DNA of 64,000 bases, taken from NCBI RefSeq assembly GCF_000007705.1, contig NC_005085.1, forward strand, positions 3,543,752 to 3,607,751. Direction: 5' to 3'. The position numbers were made by a program, and so were the translations under genes. Below, one piece after another: positions 1 to 8,119 of this stretch; position 1 is the stretch's first letter; each line of letters starts with the position of its first letter. The DNA comes from Chromobacterium violaceum ATCC 12472 (GTDB lineage Bacteria; Pseudomonadota; Gammaproteobacteria; Burkholderiales; Chromobacteriaceae). Below the pieces are notes generated by a model, which saw only the letters and a list, made by a program, of their open reading frames with translations, did no database searches and was not told the origin of the DNA.

Positions 1-884
1 GCGCTCCTGGCGTTGCGGTCTGCCCTGGCGTCGCCGAACTCCAGCGCGATCACCGCGCCATTGCAGACGTAGAAATTGATGTAGCCGGCGGCCATCTCAT
101 CATCCTCGTACTCGGGCCGGACGCGGTCCGGCCCCGGAATCGCCACCACCTCCAGCTTGCGTCCGCGCGCATCGCGCGCTTGCCGCAGCATGGCCAGGTG
201 ACGACGGGTCACCTGGTAGTCATAGGACGCCGGGTCGGTCTCCAGGCCGGCCACCACCACGCCGGGCCGGGCGAAGCGCGCGTAGAAATCAGTATGGCCG
301 TCGGTGATGTCGCGCCCGGCCACGCCCGGCAGCCAGATCACCTTCTCCACGCCCAGCACACGGCGCAGCTCGCCCTCGCATTGCGCCTTGCTCCAGCCGG
401 GATTGCGGTTGGCGTTGAGCACGCAGCTTTCCGTGATGATGGCCGTGCCTTCGCCGTCCACCTCGATGCCTCCGCCCTCCAGCACCAATCCGGACCGCAA
501 CGGAAGCGCGCCCGCGCGCCCGGCGACGAAGCCGGCCACCCTGGCGTCGCGTCCGTGCGCCTGCTTGCCGCCCCAGCCGTTGAAATTGAAATCGACCGCG
601 GCCATCCCGCCCGCGCCGGTTTTGACGAACACCGGCCCGCTGTCGCGTATCCACAAGTCGTCCAGCGGCTGCGCCACCAGCTCCACGCCTGAACCGCACA
701 GCCTGCCCGCCAAATCCAGCTCGTTCTCGCGCGCCAGCATGCGCACCGGCTCGAAAGCCGCGATCGCCGACGCCACTCGCGCCAGATCCCGACGCACCTC
801 CGGCAACAGGCGCGCGCCCCACACCGACAGGCTGGGGCCGAAGGCCATCCAGGTTGCCGCATGCGGCGCGCCTTCATCAGGCAT
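1..884 (-). CDS. Agmatine deiminase / PAD-family protein, 3' end outside window
   Basis: The frame is open from position 884 to the window edge (about 294 residues). It belongs to the agmatine deiminase (Porphyromonas-type peptidyl-arginine deiminase) family, which hydrolyses a guanidino group to a ureido group and ammonia. Family landmarks appear in order: HAATWMAF near the N-terminus, DDLWIRDSGPVF, FNGWGGK, LEGGGIEVDGEGT, DGHTDFYARF and YINFYVCNGAVI. The catalytic cysteine, which lies near the C-terminus in this family, would be beyond base 1 and cannot be checked. The ATG at 882-884 has no good ribosome-binding site. A far better one (GGGAGA) precedes an ATG at 990-992, but a TGA at 975-977 interrupts that longer frame (see next entry). 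The gene may therefore be broken, or translated from an internal start without its export signal. Family is well supported; functionality is uncertain. Confidence 0.8.
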   Translation of the reverse strand, partial: MPDEGAPHAATWMAFGPSLSVWGARLLPEVRRDLARVASAIAAFEPVRMLARENELDLAGRLCGSGVELVAQPLDDLWIRDSGPVFVKTGAGGMAAVDFNFNGWGGKQAHGRDARVAGFVAGRAGALPLRSGLVLEGGGIEVDGEGTAIITESCVLNANRNPGWSKAQCEGELRRVLGVEKVIWLPGVAGRDITDGHTDFYARFARPGVVVAGLETDPASYDYQVTRRHLAMLRQARDARGRKLEVVAIPGPDRVRPEYEDDEMAAGYINFYVCNGAVIALEFGDARADRNARS

Positions 885-992
885 GATGCGCCCGTCCGCG
901 GCCGCCAGCGCGCCGCCTGCCTGCGTCTTGCCGGCCAGCCATCCCCCCGCCGCCAGCAGGCTTCCGCCCAGAAATCATCGTCTGCTCACCAT
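885..992 (-). pseudogene. Tat signal peptide leader with in-frame TGA
   Basis: In the same frame as the deiminase, the sequence from the ATG at 990-992 reads M-V-S-R-R-stop-F-L-G-G-S-L-L-A-A-G-G-W-L-A. This is a near-ideal twin-arginine signal (S-R-R-x-F-L, then a hydrophobic stretch) in which the x position is TGA (975-977). A GGGAGA ribosome-binding site lies 5 bases upstream. One C-to-T change of CGA (Arg) would give this stop. I infer a recent nonsense mutation, a sequencing error, or, less likely, readthrough. The signal implies that the intact protein was exported folded to the periplasm. Confidence 0.6.
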
Positions 993-1233
993 CGTTGTCT
1001 CCCTGACTGAATCCATGGGCAGGATTGTGCAAGCAGATCTTCATTTGAAAAATTGATTAATTTTCCGCAAACCAATCAAGTTACATCATATATCGATATG
1101 AAATTTTTCCTAACTGGTCTTTTAATGCACCAGTAAAAATACTAATGGCATGGAAATGCGATCGGCACTAACCCTATAACGGTATGACTGCTAGCCAAAC
1201 GCCCGGATTCCAAGCCCCACGGACCTGTCAACC
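993..1233. promoter_or_regulatory. AT-rich divergent promoter region
   Basis: This intergenic stretch separates the minus-strand deiminase from the plus-strand histidine kinase and is much richer in A and T than its surroundings. It holds the palindrome ATATCGATAT (1090-1099) and an inverted repeat, ACTGGT (1113-1118) with ACCAGT (1129-1134). TATAAC at 1175-1180 could be a -10 box for the kinase, but no good -35 is seen at the right distance. No gene is evident. Confidence 0.4.
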
Positions 1234-2688
1234 ATGCTCAACTGCGCCAGCGAAAACAGGACGCCCCTCTCGGGCTCGCTCCCTCTGCCCGGCATCCGGG
1301 AAAGCGATGTCTGCTTCGAGCTGCTGATCCAGTTTGTGGAAGACCACGCGATCATCCTGCTGGATCCGGACGGGCTGATCCGAAGCTGGAACGCCGGCGC
1401 GGAGCGCATCCACGGCCACACCGTTCCGCAGGCGCTGGGCCGCCATTTCAGCTGCTTGCTGCCGCCCGCGGACGACGCCTACCTGCAGGCGATGCGCGAG
1501 CTGTCGCAGGCAGCTCAGGACGGCCGCTACGCCGGCGAGCGCTGGCACGTCCGCAACGACGGCAGCCGCTTTCTCGCCGACATTCTGCTGGTCCCGCTGC
1601 GGGACGCGGGCGGCGAGCTGCGCGGCTACGCCAAGATCACCCGCGACCTCAGCCATCGCAAACAGCTGGAGAATCGCTTCTGCCAGGTGGTCCAGGAATC
1701 GCCGAACGCGATGATCATGATCAACGGCGCGGGCTCCATCATCCTGTCCAACCGCCTGGCCGAAGCGATGTTCGGCTATCCCGGCGACGAACTGCTGGGC
1801 ATGAGCATCGAAAAACTGATGCCAGAGCGCTTCCGCGGCCGCCACGGCCACCTGCGCCAGGGTTTCCTGCGCCAGCCCGAAGCCCGGCCCATGGGGGTGG
1901 GCCGCGACCTGTACGGCCTGCGCAAGGACGGTTGCGAATTCCCGATCGAAATCGGCCTCAACCCCATCGAAACCGAGGCCGGTCCGATGGTGCTGGCCGG
2001 CATCGTCGACATCACCGCCCGCAAGCAGACGCAACGCCAGCTGGAAACCGCTCTGCAAGAGAAAACCACGCTGCTGAACGAGGTCCACCACCGGGTCAAA
2101 AACAATCTGCAGGTGATCATCAGCCTGCTGAACATGCAGACCCAGTACGTGCGCGAGGAAAGCACCCGCGGCGTGCTGCAGGACAGCCAGGCGCGAGTGC
2201 GCTCGATGGCGCTGATACACCAGCTGCTGTACGAGCGCCACGATTTTTCCAAGGTGGACCTGGGCGAATACCTGCAGCGCTTCAACCACTTGCTGCTGAG
2301 CAGCTACGGCCAGCTGGCCAGCGGCCTGAAAGTGGAGCTGGACGCGCCGGCGGGGCTGGTCTGCATCGAACTGCAGCGGGCGACGCCCTGCGGCCTGCTG
2401 ATCAACGAGCTGCTGACCAACGCGATCAAACACGCCTATCCGGATGGGCAGGGCACCATCTGGATGCGGCTGGCCCGCCAGGACGAACGGCGGGCGCTGC
2501 TGGTCGTGGCCGACCACGGCGTGGGACTGCCCGGCGCCGCCCCCGCCTCCCGGCCCAACTCGCTGGGCCTGCAGCTGGTGCCCATGCTGGCCGAACAGAT
2601 GGGCGCCCGCCTGAACACGCTGGACAACCGGCCCGGCGTGCGCGTGGAGGTCAGCTTTCCGGTATTCGGCGCGGGAGAAGGCCAGTGA
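1234..2688 (+). CDS. PAS-PAS sensor histidine kinase (HisKA_2/HWE-like)
   Basis: This 484-residue protein has no membrane segment and so is probably a cytoplasmic sensor. Two PAS domains are visible (about residues 27-145 and 150-265; the first has LDPDGLIRSWNAGAERIHG, the second NRLAEAMFGY). A HisKA_2-type dimerisation domain follows with EVHHRVKNNLQVI; the histidine pair is H285/H286. The ATPase domain has an N-box (NELLTNAIKHA) and a G-box (DHGVGLPG). Kinases of this class commonly pair with single-domain or output-fused response regulators. Its stop overlaps the GTG start of the next gene, so kinase and regulator are translationally coupled and almost certainly partners. The ligand is unknown. 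Confidence 0.88.
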   Translation: MLNCASENRTPLSGSLPLPGIRESDVCFELLIQFVEDHAIILLDPDGLIRSWNAGAERIHGHTVPQALGRHFSCLLPPADDAYLQAMRELSQAAQDGRYAGERWHVRNDGSRFLADILLVPLRDAGGELRGYAKITRDLSHRKQLENRFCQVVQESPNAMIMINGAGSIILSNRLAEAMFGYPGDELLGMSIEKLMPERFRGRHGHLRQGFLRQPEARPMGVGRDLYGLRKDGCEFPIEIGLNPIETEAGPMVLAGIVDITARKQTQRQLETALQEKTTLLNEVHHRVKNNLQVIISLLNMQTQYVREESTRGVLQDSQARVRSMALIHQLLYERHDFSKVDLGEYLQRFNHLLLSSYGQLASGLKVELDAPAGLVCIELQRATPCGLLINELLTNAIKHAYPDGQGTIWMRLARQDERRALLVVADHGVGLPGAAPASRPNSLGLQLVPMLAEQMGARLNTLDNRPGVRVEVSFPVFGAGEGQ

Positions 2689-5162
2689 AGAACGTGCGCA
2701 TACTGATCGTCGAGGATGAGCGCATCATCGCCATGGACTTGCAGCTGCAGCTGCAGGCGCTCGGCTACCAGATATGCGGCGTGGTGGCCGACGGCCGCCT
2801 GGCCGTGGAGCGGGCGGAAAAGGAGCAACCCGACCTGGTGCTGATGGACATCCACCTCGAGGGAGAACTGGACGGCGTGAACGCCGCCTGCGAAATCTAC
2901 CGCCGCCACAAAATACCCATCGTCTTTCTCAGCGCCTACGCCGAAAACGCGACGCTGCAGCGCGCCGAAAGCGCGATGCCCTACGGCTACCTGGTCAAGC
3001 CGGTGTCCCCGCGCGAGCTGCACGCCACGCTGCAGATGGCCATGGTGCGCTTCGGCATCCAGCGCCGGGCCGACGAACAGCTGGGCAGGATGGGCAAGGC
3101 GATGCAGGCCGCCGAACTGGATGTCTGGGAATGGCGGGTGGAAACCGACCAGATGCAGATGTTCAGCCTCACCGGCAGCGAACCGCTGGCTTCGGGACTG
3201 GCCGGCAACGAATCGATCCGGCACTTCATCGAGCAAGTGGACGCCCGAGACGCCGCCGCGGTAAGCGACGCGATATCCCTTGCGCGGGACCATGGCCAGG
3301 CGCTGGACATCCAGTTCCGCGCCCGCACGGGGGCCGAGCAGGACGAACGCTGGCTGCGCGCGCGCGCGCGATGCTTCGACGATGGCGAGCCCGGCAGACG
3401 CATCGTCGGCGTGCTGCAGGACATCACCGGGCAGCGCCGGACCGAGGAACGGCTGCGCCAGGCCGCCACGGTGTTCGACTCCACCGCCGAAGGCATCGCG
3501 ATCCTGGATGCGCGCCGCAAGGTGGTGTCGGTCAATCCGGCCTTCACCCAGCAAACCGGCTACAGCCCCGAGGAGGCGATGGCCTGGCCTGACATCGACC
3601 CGCTGTACCAAACGCCGAACAACTTCATCCAGCCCAGTTCGCCGGCCTCTCCCGAAGAGCGCAAGCTGTGGCAGGGCAACGTCAACTACCTGCACAAGAA
3701 CGGCAAGGTTCTCAATATCTGGGAGAGCATCAGCATCGTGCCCGGCCCCGACGGCGGCGTCGCCAACTACGTGCTGGTGTTCTCCGACATCAGTTCGGTG
3801 CTGGCCGCTCAGGAACAGCTGGATTACCTGGCCAAGCATGATCCGCTGACCAATCTGTGCAACCGCCGCATGCTGCAGGACAGGATGGAATACGAACTGG
3901 CCCAGGCGATGCGCCGCCAGAAGATGATGGCGGTGCTGCTGATAGACCTCGACCACTTCAAGACCATCAACGACTCGCTCGGCCACGGCCACGGCGACCA
4001 GTTGCTGGCCACCATCGCCACCCGCCTGCAGGGCAGCGTGCGCGCCAGCGACACCGTGGCGCGGCTAGGCGGCGACGAATTCTGCATCGTGCTGGGGGAT
4101 ATCGAATCGCCGGGAGACGTGGATCTGATGGGGCAGAAACTGCTGCAGCGCCTGGCCGAGCCGGTCCGCCTGGAGCAGATGGTGTGCTACGTGACCGGCA
4201 GCATAGGCATCTCGATGGCGCCGACCGACGGCATGGGCGTGGACGAGCTGCTGCGCAACGCAGACCAGGCGATGTACGGCGCCAAGCACGCCGGCCGCAA
4301 CCGCTACTGCTTCTTCGCGCCGGCGATGCAAAAGGCCGCGGAAGTCAGGCTGCAGATATCCAGCGGCCTGCACCTGGCGCTGGAGCAGGGACAGTTCCGG
4401 CTGGAGTTCCAGCCCATCGTCGATCTCTCCTGCGGCAGGATACGCAAGGCGGAAGCGCTGTTGCGCTGGCACCATCCGCAGCACGGCGTCATCAACCCGG
4501 CGGTGTTCATCCCGATCGCCGAGGAGTGCGGCCTGATCGCCAAGATCTGCGAGTGGGTGTACGACCAGGCGCTGGACTTCATCCGCGCGTGGCGCGACAT
4601 GCTGCGCGACGATCTGCGCATCGCGATCAACGTGTCGGCCCTGCACTTCCGCGATCTGCGCAACCCAGTCCGCTGGCTGGACAAGCTGACCCGGGCCGGC
4701 GTGCCCGGCGAGGCGCTGATGCTGGAAATCACCGAGTCCCTGCTCCTGGATGCCGACCACAAGGTACAGGAGGCGCTGGACCTGTATCGGGCGGCCGGCA
4801 TCCAGATCGCGCTCGACGATTTCGGCACCGGCTACTCCGCGCTGTCCTACCTGAAACGCTACCGCCTGGACTACCTGAAAATAGACCAGGCCTTCGTCGG
4901 CCAGATCGCCGAAGAACCGCGCGACCACGCGCTGTGCGAGGCCATCGTGGTCATGGCCCACAAGCTGGGCCTGAATGTCATCGCGGAAGGCGTGGAAACC
5001 CCGGCCCAGGCGGCCATCCTGCAGGCCTGCCGCTGCGAGCACGCGCAGGGTTTCCTGTATTCCCGCCCCCTGCCGGCCGAGCGCTTCGTCGAGCTGCTGC
5101 GGAGCCACGGCGGCAGCCTGCCCGGAGACTTCCCGCCGCAAACGCACAGAGAGCCGGCTTGA
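2685..5162 (+). CDS. Response regulator with REC, PAS, GGDEF and EAL domains
   Basis: This 825-residue cyclic-di-GMP regulator starts at GTG 2685, chosen for its ribosome-binding site (GGGAGAAGG) and because the REC domain begins at once (ILIVEDE). The REC domain (1-120) has phospho-acceptor D55 and K105. One or two PAS segments follow (about 130-370; the second contains NPAFTQQTGYSPEEA). The GGDEF domain keeps GGDEF (462-466) and an RxxD inhibitory site (RASD) just before it. The EAL domain keeps EALLRW (590 onward), DDFGTGYSAL, LKIDQAF and AEGVET. Both synthase and phosphodiesterase signatures are therefore intact, so the net activity cannot be predicted. It overlaps the preceding kinase gene by 4 bases. 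Confidence 0.9.
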   Translation: MKNVRILIVEDERIIAMDLQLQLQALGYQICGVVADGRLAVERAEKEQPDLVLMDIHLEGELDGVNAACEIYRRHKIPIVFLSAYAENATLQRAESAMPYGYLVKPVSPRELHATLQMAMVRFGIQRRADEQLGRMGKAMQAAELDVWEWRVETDQMQMFSLTGSEPLASGLAGNESIRHFIEQVDARDAAAVSDAISLARDHGQALDIQFRARTGAEQDERWLRARARCFDDGEPGRRIVGVLQDITGQRRTEERLRQAATVFDSTAEGIAILDARRKVVSVNPAFTQQTGYSPEEAMAWPDIDPLYQTPNNFIQPSSPASPEERKLWQGNVNYLHKNGKVLNIWESISIVPGPDGGVANYVLVFSDISSVLAAQEQLDYLAKHDPLTNLCNRRMLQDRMEYELAQAMRRQKMMAVLLIDLDHFKTINDSLGHGHGDQLLATIATRLQGSVRASDTVARLGGDEFCIVLGDIESPGDVDLMGQKLLQRLAEPVRLEQMVCYVTGSIGISMAPTDGMGVDELLRNADQAMYGAKHAGRNRYCFFAPAMQKAAEVRLQISSGLHLALEQGQFRLEFQPIVDLSCGRIRKAEALLRWHHPQHGVINPAVFIPIAEECGLIAKICEWVYDQALDFIRAWRDMLRDDLRIAINVSALHFRDLRNPVRWLDKLTRAGVPGEALMLEITESLLLDADHKVQEALDLYRAAGIQIALDDFGTGYSALSYLKRYRLDYLKIDQAFVGQIAEEPRDHALCEAIVVMAHKLGLNVIAEGVETPAQAAILQACRCEHAQGFLYSRPLPAERFVELLRSHGGSLPGDFPPQTHREPA

Positions 5163-5217
5163 CCGTCCGGCTCCGCCGGGCGAGGATGGGGACAGATTAC
5201 GCCCGACAAGGCCAGAC

Positions 5218-5721
5218 ATGCTGGACATCCGCCCCGCCTCCCTCGAAGACCTGGACGGCGTCGCCGCGCTGCTGCAGGCCAACGCGCCGTCCAGCGGCGG
5301 CTCGCTGACCGGTGAATTTCCAGCCGCCAAGGTCGCCGCGATGCTGCGCTCGGACTTGCCGGAGGTCGCAGCCCTGCGCGATGGCCGCATCGTCGGCGTC
5401 CTGTTCGCCTCGTCCACGACCCAACCCTCTCCGCCTCCGCCAGTGGCGGCCATGCTGCGCGCCTGGCCCGGCGAACCCGACGCCTATGTCTATGGCCCGG
5501 TCTGCGTGGCGGAATCCGAACGCGGCCAAGGCCTGCCGGCCCGGCTCTACGCCGCGCAGCGATCCCTTCTGCCCGGCAGGGAAGCCATCCTGTTCATCCG
5601 TCGCGACAACGCCGCCTCGCTGCGCGCGCACCTGCGGCTGGGCCTGCGCGAGGTGGCCGGATTCACGCTGGCGGGGGCGGCATACGCGGTGCTGAGCGGC
5701 ACAGATCATTCAAAAAGTTAA
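5218..5721 (+). CDS. GNAT-family N-acetyltransferase
   Basis: This is a 167-residue protein beginning MLDIRPASLEDLDGVAALL, a typical GNAT N-terminus. The acetyl-CoA binding region is visible as VCVAESERGQGLPARLYAAQ (GxGxxxxL-like), followed by LFIRRDNAASLRAHLRLGLREV, the usual C-terminal helix and strand. The acceptor substrate cannot be inferred. It lies 55 bases downstream of the diguanylate cyclase/phosphodiesterase gene on the same strand, with only a weak ribosome-binding site, and may be cotranscribed with it. Confidence 0.82.
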   Translation: MLDIRPASLEDLDGVAALLQANAPSSGGSLTGEFPAAKVAAMLRSDLPEVAALRDGRIVGVLFASSTTQPSPPPPVAAMLRAWPGEPDAYVYGPVCVAESERGQGLPARLYAAQRSLLPGREAILFIRRDNAASLRAHLRLGLREVAGFTLAGAAYAVLSGTDHSKS

Positions 5722-5877
5722 ATATCCGCATTAGCACTTAAGTATTCGTCACGAGGCGCATGGCCGCGCTTGGCGGCTATACCTGCAAGGCGGCAAGCCG
5801 CCGCGAAGGCGGATCTGCGCCCCAGCCTTATATCTGCCCGTCCTGCGGCAAGCGGCGCCAAACCAGGAGCAGCCGAA

Positions 5878-6768
5878 ATGCCTACCCTCCGCATGCGCAA
5901 GAACGTATCCACGCTGGATGCCGGCGACCAGACGCTGCTGTGGTACGCCCGCGCCGTGCACGACATGCAGCAGCGCCCGTCCAGCGACGCCACCAGCTGG
6001 CAATACCAGGCGGCGGTGCACGGCACGCGGCAGAATCCGGCCGCCTTCACGCCGGACCAGCGCCAGGCCTGGGCGCAATGCCAGCACGCCACCTGGTTTT
6101 TCCTGCCCTGGCACCGCGCCTACCTGGGCATATTCGAAGACATCGTCGCGAATACCGTGGCCAGGTTGGGCGGCCCACAGGACTGGGCACTGCCATACTG
6201 GAACTACAGCGACCCCGGCGCCCGCGCGCTTCCTTCCGCCTTCGCCGCCAAACAGTTCGCCGGCCTGCCCGGCCAGAACCCCCTGCTGGTGGAGCGCGAT
6301 CAGGGCAACGACGGCAAGCCCTTTCTGGACAACAAGGCGGTCAACCTGAACTGTCTGAAACGCAAGGGTTTCGCCGGGCATTTGGCGCCGGGCGGAGACT
6401 CGGGCTTCGGCGGACCGATGCGCGGACCCAACCACATGGGAGACAGCGACCAGGGGCAACTGGAAATGGTGCCCCACGACATGATACACAGCGACATCGG
6501 CGGGCTGATGGGCGACCCGGACACCGCTGCGCTCGACCCCATCTTCTGGCTGCATCACGCCAACATCGACCGGCTCTGGGAGATATGGCGCAAGATGGGC
6601 AACGCCAACCCCTCCGATCCAAAATGGCTGAACGCCACCCGTTTCTTCTTCCACGACGCCGCGGGCAAGGCGGTTTCTTTCGCGCCCCAGGACGTGTTGG
6701 ATACCGCCAACGGCCCTTGGCACTACCAGTACGACAATCTCGCCAATCCGCTGGGCAACGTCCACTAG
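5878..6768 (+). CDS. Tyrosinase family copper protein
   Basis: This 296-residue type-3 dicopper protein would hydroxylate monophenols and/or oxidise o-diphenols to quinones. Copper A ligands are visible as H48 (AAVHG), H70 (CQHATWFF) and H79 (PWHRAYL). Copper B ligands are in VPHDMIHSDIGG and FWLHHANIDRLW. C68 sits two residues before H70, the same CxH spacing as the Cys-His thioether of Neurospora tyrosinase. There is no signal peptide. The start ATG at 5878 follows AGGAG; upstream is a GGCGGC-AA-GCCGCC hairpin. The gene heads a three-gene operon whose second product resembles the C-terminal domain of plant polyphenol oxidases. A role in melanin formation or modification of a phenolic product is inference. 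Confidence 0.9.
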   Translation: MPTLRMRKNVSTLDAGDQTLLWYARAVHDMQQRPSSDATSWQYQAAVHGTRQNPAAFTPDQRQAWAQCQHATWFFLPWHRAYLGIFEDIVANTVARLGGPQDWALPYWNYSDPGARALPSAFAAKQFAGLPGQNPLLVERDQGNDGKPFLDNKAVNLNCLKRKGFAGHLAPGGDSGFGGPMRGPNHMGDSDQGQLEMVPHDMIHSDIGGLMGDPDTAALDPIFWLHHANIDRLWEIWRKMGNANPSDPKWLNATRFFFHDAAGKAVSFAPQDVLDTANGPWHYQYDNLANPLGNVH

Positions 6769-6799
6769 CCGCGCCCGGCCATCACGGGAGGACCCACTC

Positions 6800-7276
6800 A
6801 TGTCAACGGAACACCCTAGCGAGATGGTGGCCGCCACGCAGGAATCATTCCCGCTGGCATCCCGGGGCGTCACGGTCAGCCTGCCCGTAGCGGCGCCCAC
6901 CGGCCCGGCGCTGAAAGCCCAGGCCGGCGGCAAACCTCGCCAAGCCTATCTCCGGGTCGAACGGATCACCGGGAAAGGCATGCCGCCGGGCTACGAGATC
7001 TATCTGCATCCGCCGGGCGAAAACCAGCCCAGCCGCCGGGAAGAGCTGTGCGCCGGCGTGCTGCCGCTGTTCGGCTTGGACAAGGCGTCCCGGCAAGGCG
7101 CTGGGCATGCGGGCACCGGCCTGCATTACGTGTTCGACGTCACCGAGCTGATGGAAAGGCTGGAACGGGAACCCGGCTGGGATCCCCAGGACCTGCGCGT
7201 CACCTTCGTGCCCAGACGGCAGCCCAGGCAAGATGCCGAAGTCCGGGTGGGACGGGTCAGCCTGTATTACGCATAG
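6800..7276 (+). CDS. Stand-alone PPO1_KFDV-like (tyrosinase C-terminal) domain protein
   Basis: This 158-residue protein lies 31 bases after the tyrosinase. Its order of features (GYEIYLHPPGE, then CAGVLPLFGLD, then GLHYVFDVTELMERL, then DLRVTFVPRR, ending in VRVGRVSLYY) resembles the C-terminal PPO1_KFDV domain of plant polyphenol oxidases. In those fused enzymes this domain covers the active site. Here it would be a separate polypeptide acting in trans as a lid, chaperone or copper-delivery partner. No copper-binding cysteine or histidine cluster is evident. The family link is from motif order only and is moderate; the partnership with the tyrosinase is supported by gene context. Confidence 0.6.
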   Translation: MSTEHPSEMVAATQESFPLASRGVTVSLPVAAPTGPALKAQAGGKPRQAYLRVERITGKGMPPGYEIYLHPPGENQPSRREELCAGVLPLFGLDKASRQGAGHAGTGLHYVFDVTELMERLEREPGWDPQDLRVTFVPRRQPRQDAEVRVGRVSLYYA

Positions 7277-7291
7277 CCGCGGATCGAGACG

Positions 7292-8056
7292 ATGCGCCCG
7301 CCATCCATCCGCGGCTCCCGCCTCGCCGCGGCGCGAGCATGGCCGGCCGTTCTGGAACAAGCGTCGGGCTGGCTGCGGCGGCACCCCGAGTGGTGGATGC
7401 TGTCGCTGTGCGCCGCGGCATGGCTGTGGCTGCAGTTGAAGCCGGACGGCGCCGGACTCGCCTCCGTCTGCCGCGCGGCCTCCGGCAGGCCGGAACGGAT
7501 CGCGGTCGCCGCGCCGGACGGCGGCCTGCCGCTGATGACGGCGGCGATGATGCTGCCGCTGGCGGCGGGCTCCTCCCGGTACGCGGCCTTCCGCAGCCTG
7601 TGGCGTCGCCGGCATCGGGCGATCGCCGTCTTCCTGTGCGGCTATCTTGCCGTCTGGCTGGCCGCGGGCTGGCTGCTGGATGAGATGGCCGCGCCATGGC
7701 TTGCCGCCATCAACGACAAGCCGCTGGCCCTCGCCGGCATCGCGCTGGCCGCGGCCGCCTGGCAGCTCTGCCCGGCCAAGGCCGCCGCGCTGGCGGCCTG
7801 CCACCAGGGCCATTCGCTGGCGCCTTCAGGCTGGCCGGCCGACCGGGACTGCCTGCTGTATGGCTTTCGAAACGGCGCGGCCTGCGTCCGCAGCTGCTGG
7901 CTGCTGATGCTGCTGCCCGTCGCCGGCGGCCACGATCTGGCGATGATGCTGGCAGCCACTGCGCTGGCCGCAGCGGAGCGCTATCTCCGGCCCGCGGCCG
8001 GCCTCTCGGCGGCCGCGCTGCTCGGCCTGGCGCTGTGGCGCGCGCTGGCCTCTTAG
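7292..8056 (+). CDS. DUF2182-like integral membrane protein
   Basis: This 254-residue protein lies 15 bases after the KFDV-like gene. It has several hydrophobic segments (for example WWMLSLCAAAWLWLQL, MTAAMMLPLAAG, FLCGYLAVWLAAGWLL, LLMLLPVAGGHDLAMMLA). The motifs MTAAMMLP, FLCGYLAVW and NGAACVRSCWLLMLL, with a C-terminal ERYLRPA-like stretch, resemble the DUF2182 family (predicted metal-binding membrane proteins). These often accompany copper or other metalloprotein genes. A role in copper supply to the tyrosinase is inferred from the operon only. The gene ends convergently with the next minus-strand gene. Confidence 0.72.
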   Translation: MRPPSIRGSRLAAARAWPAVLEQASGWLRRHPEWWMLSLCAAAWLWLQLKPDGAGLASVCRAASGRPERIAVAAPDGGLPLMTAAMMLPLAAGSSRYAAFRSLWRRRHRAIAVFLCGYLAVWLAAGWLLDEMAAPWLAAINDKPLALAGIALAAAAWQLCPAKAAALAACHQGHSLAPSGWPADRDCLLYGFRNGAACVRSCWLLMLLPVAGGHDLAMMLAATALAAAERYLRPAAGLSAAALLGLALWRALAS

Positions 8057-8119
8057 CGCTTGTTTACGCTCTTTTTGCGAGCTGCAGGCCCGCTGACTGG
8101 ACGGCGCTTTCAGACCGTC

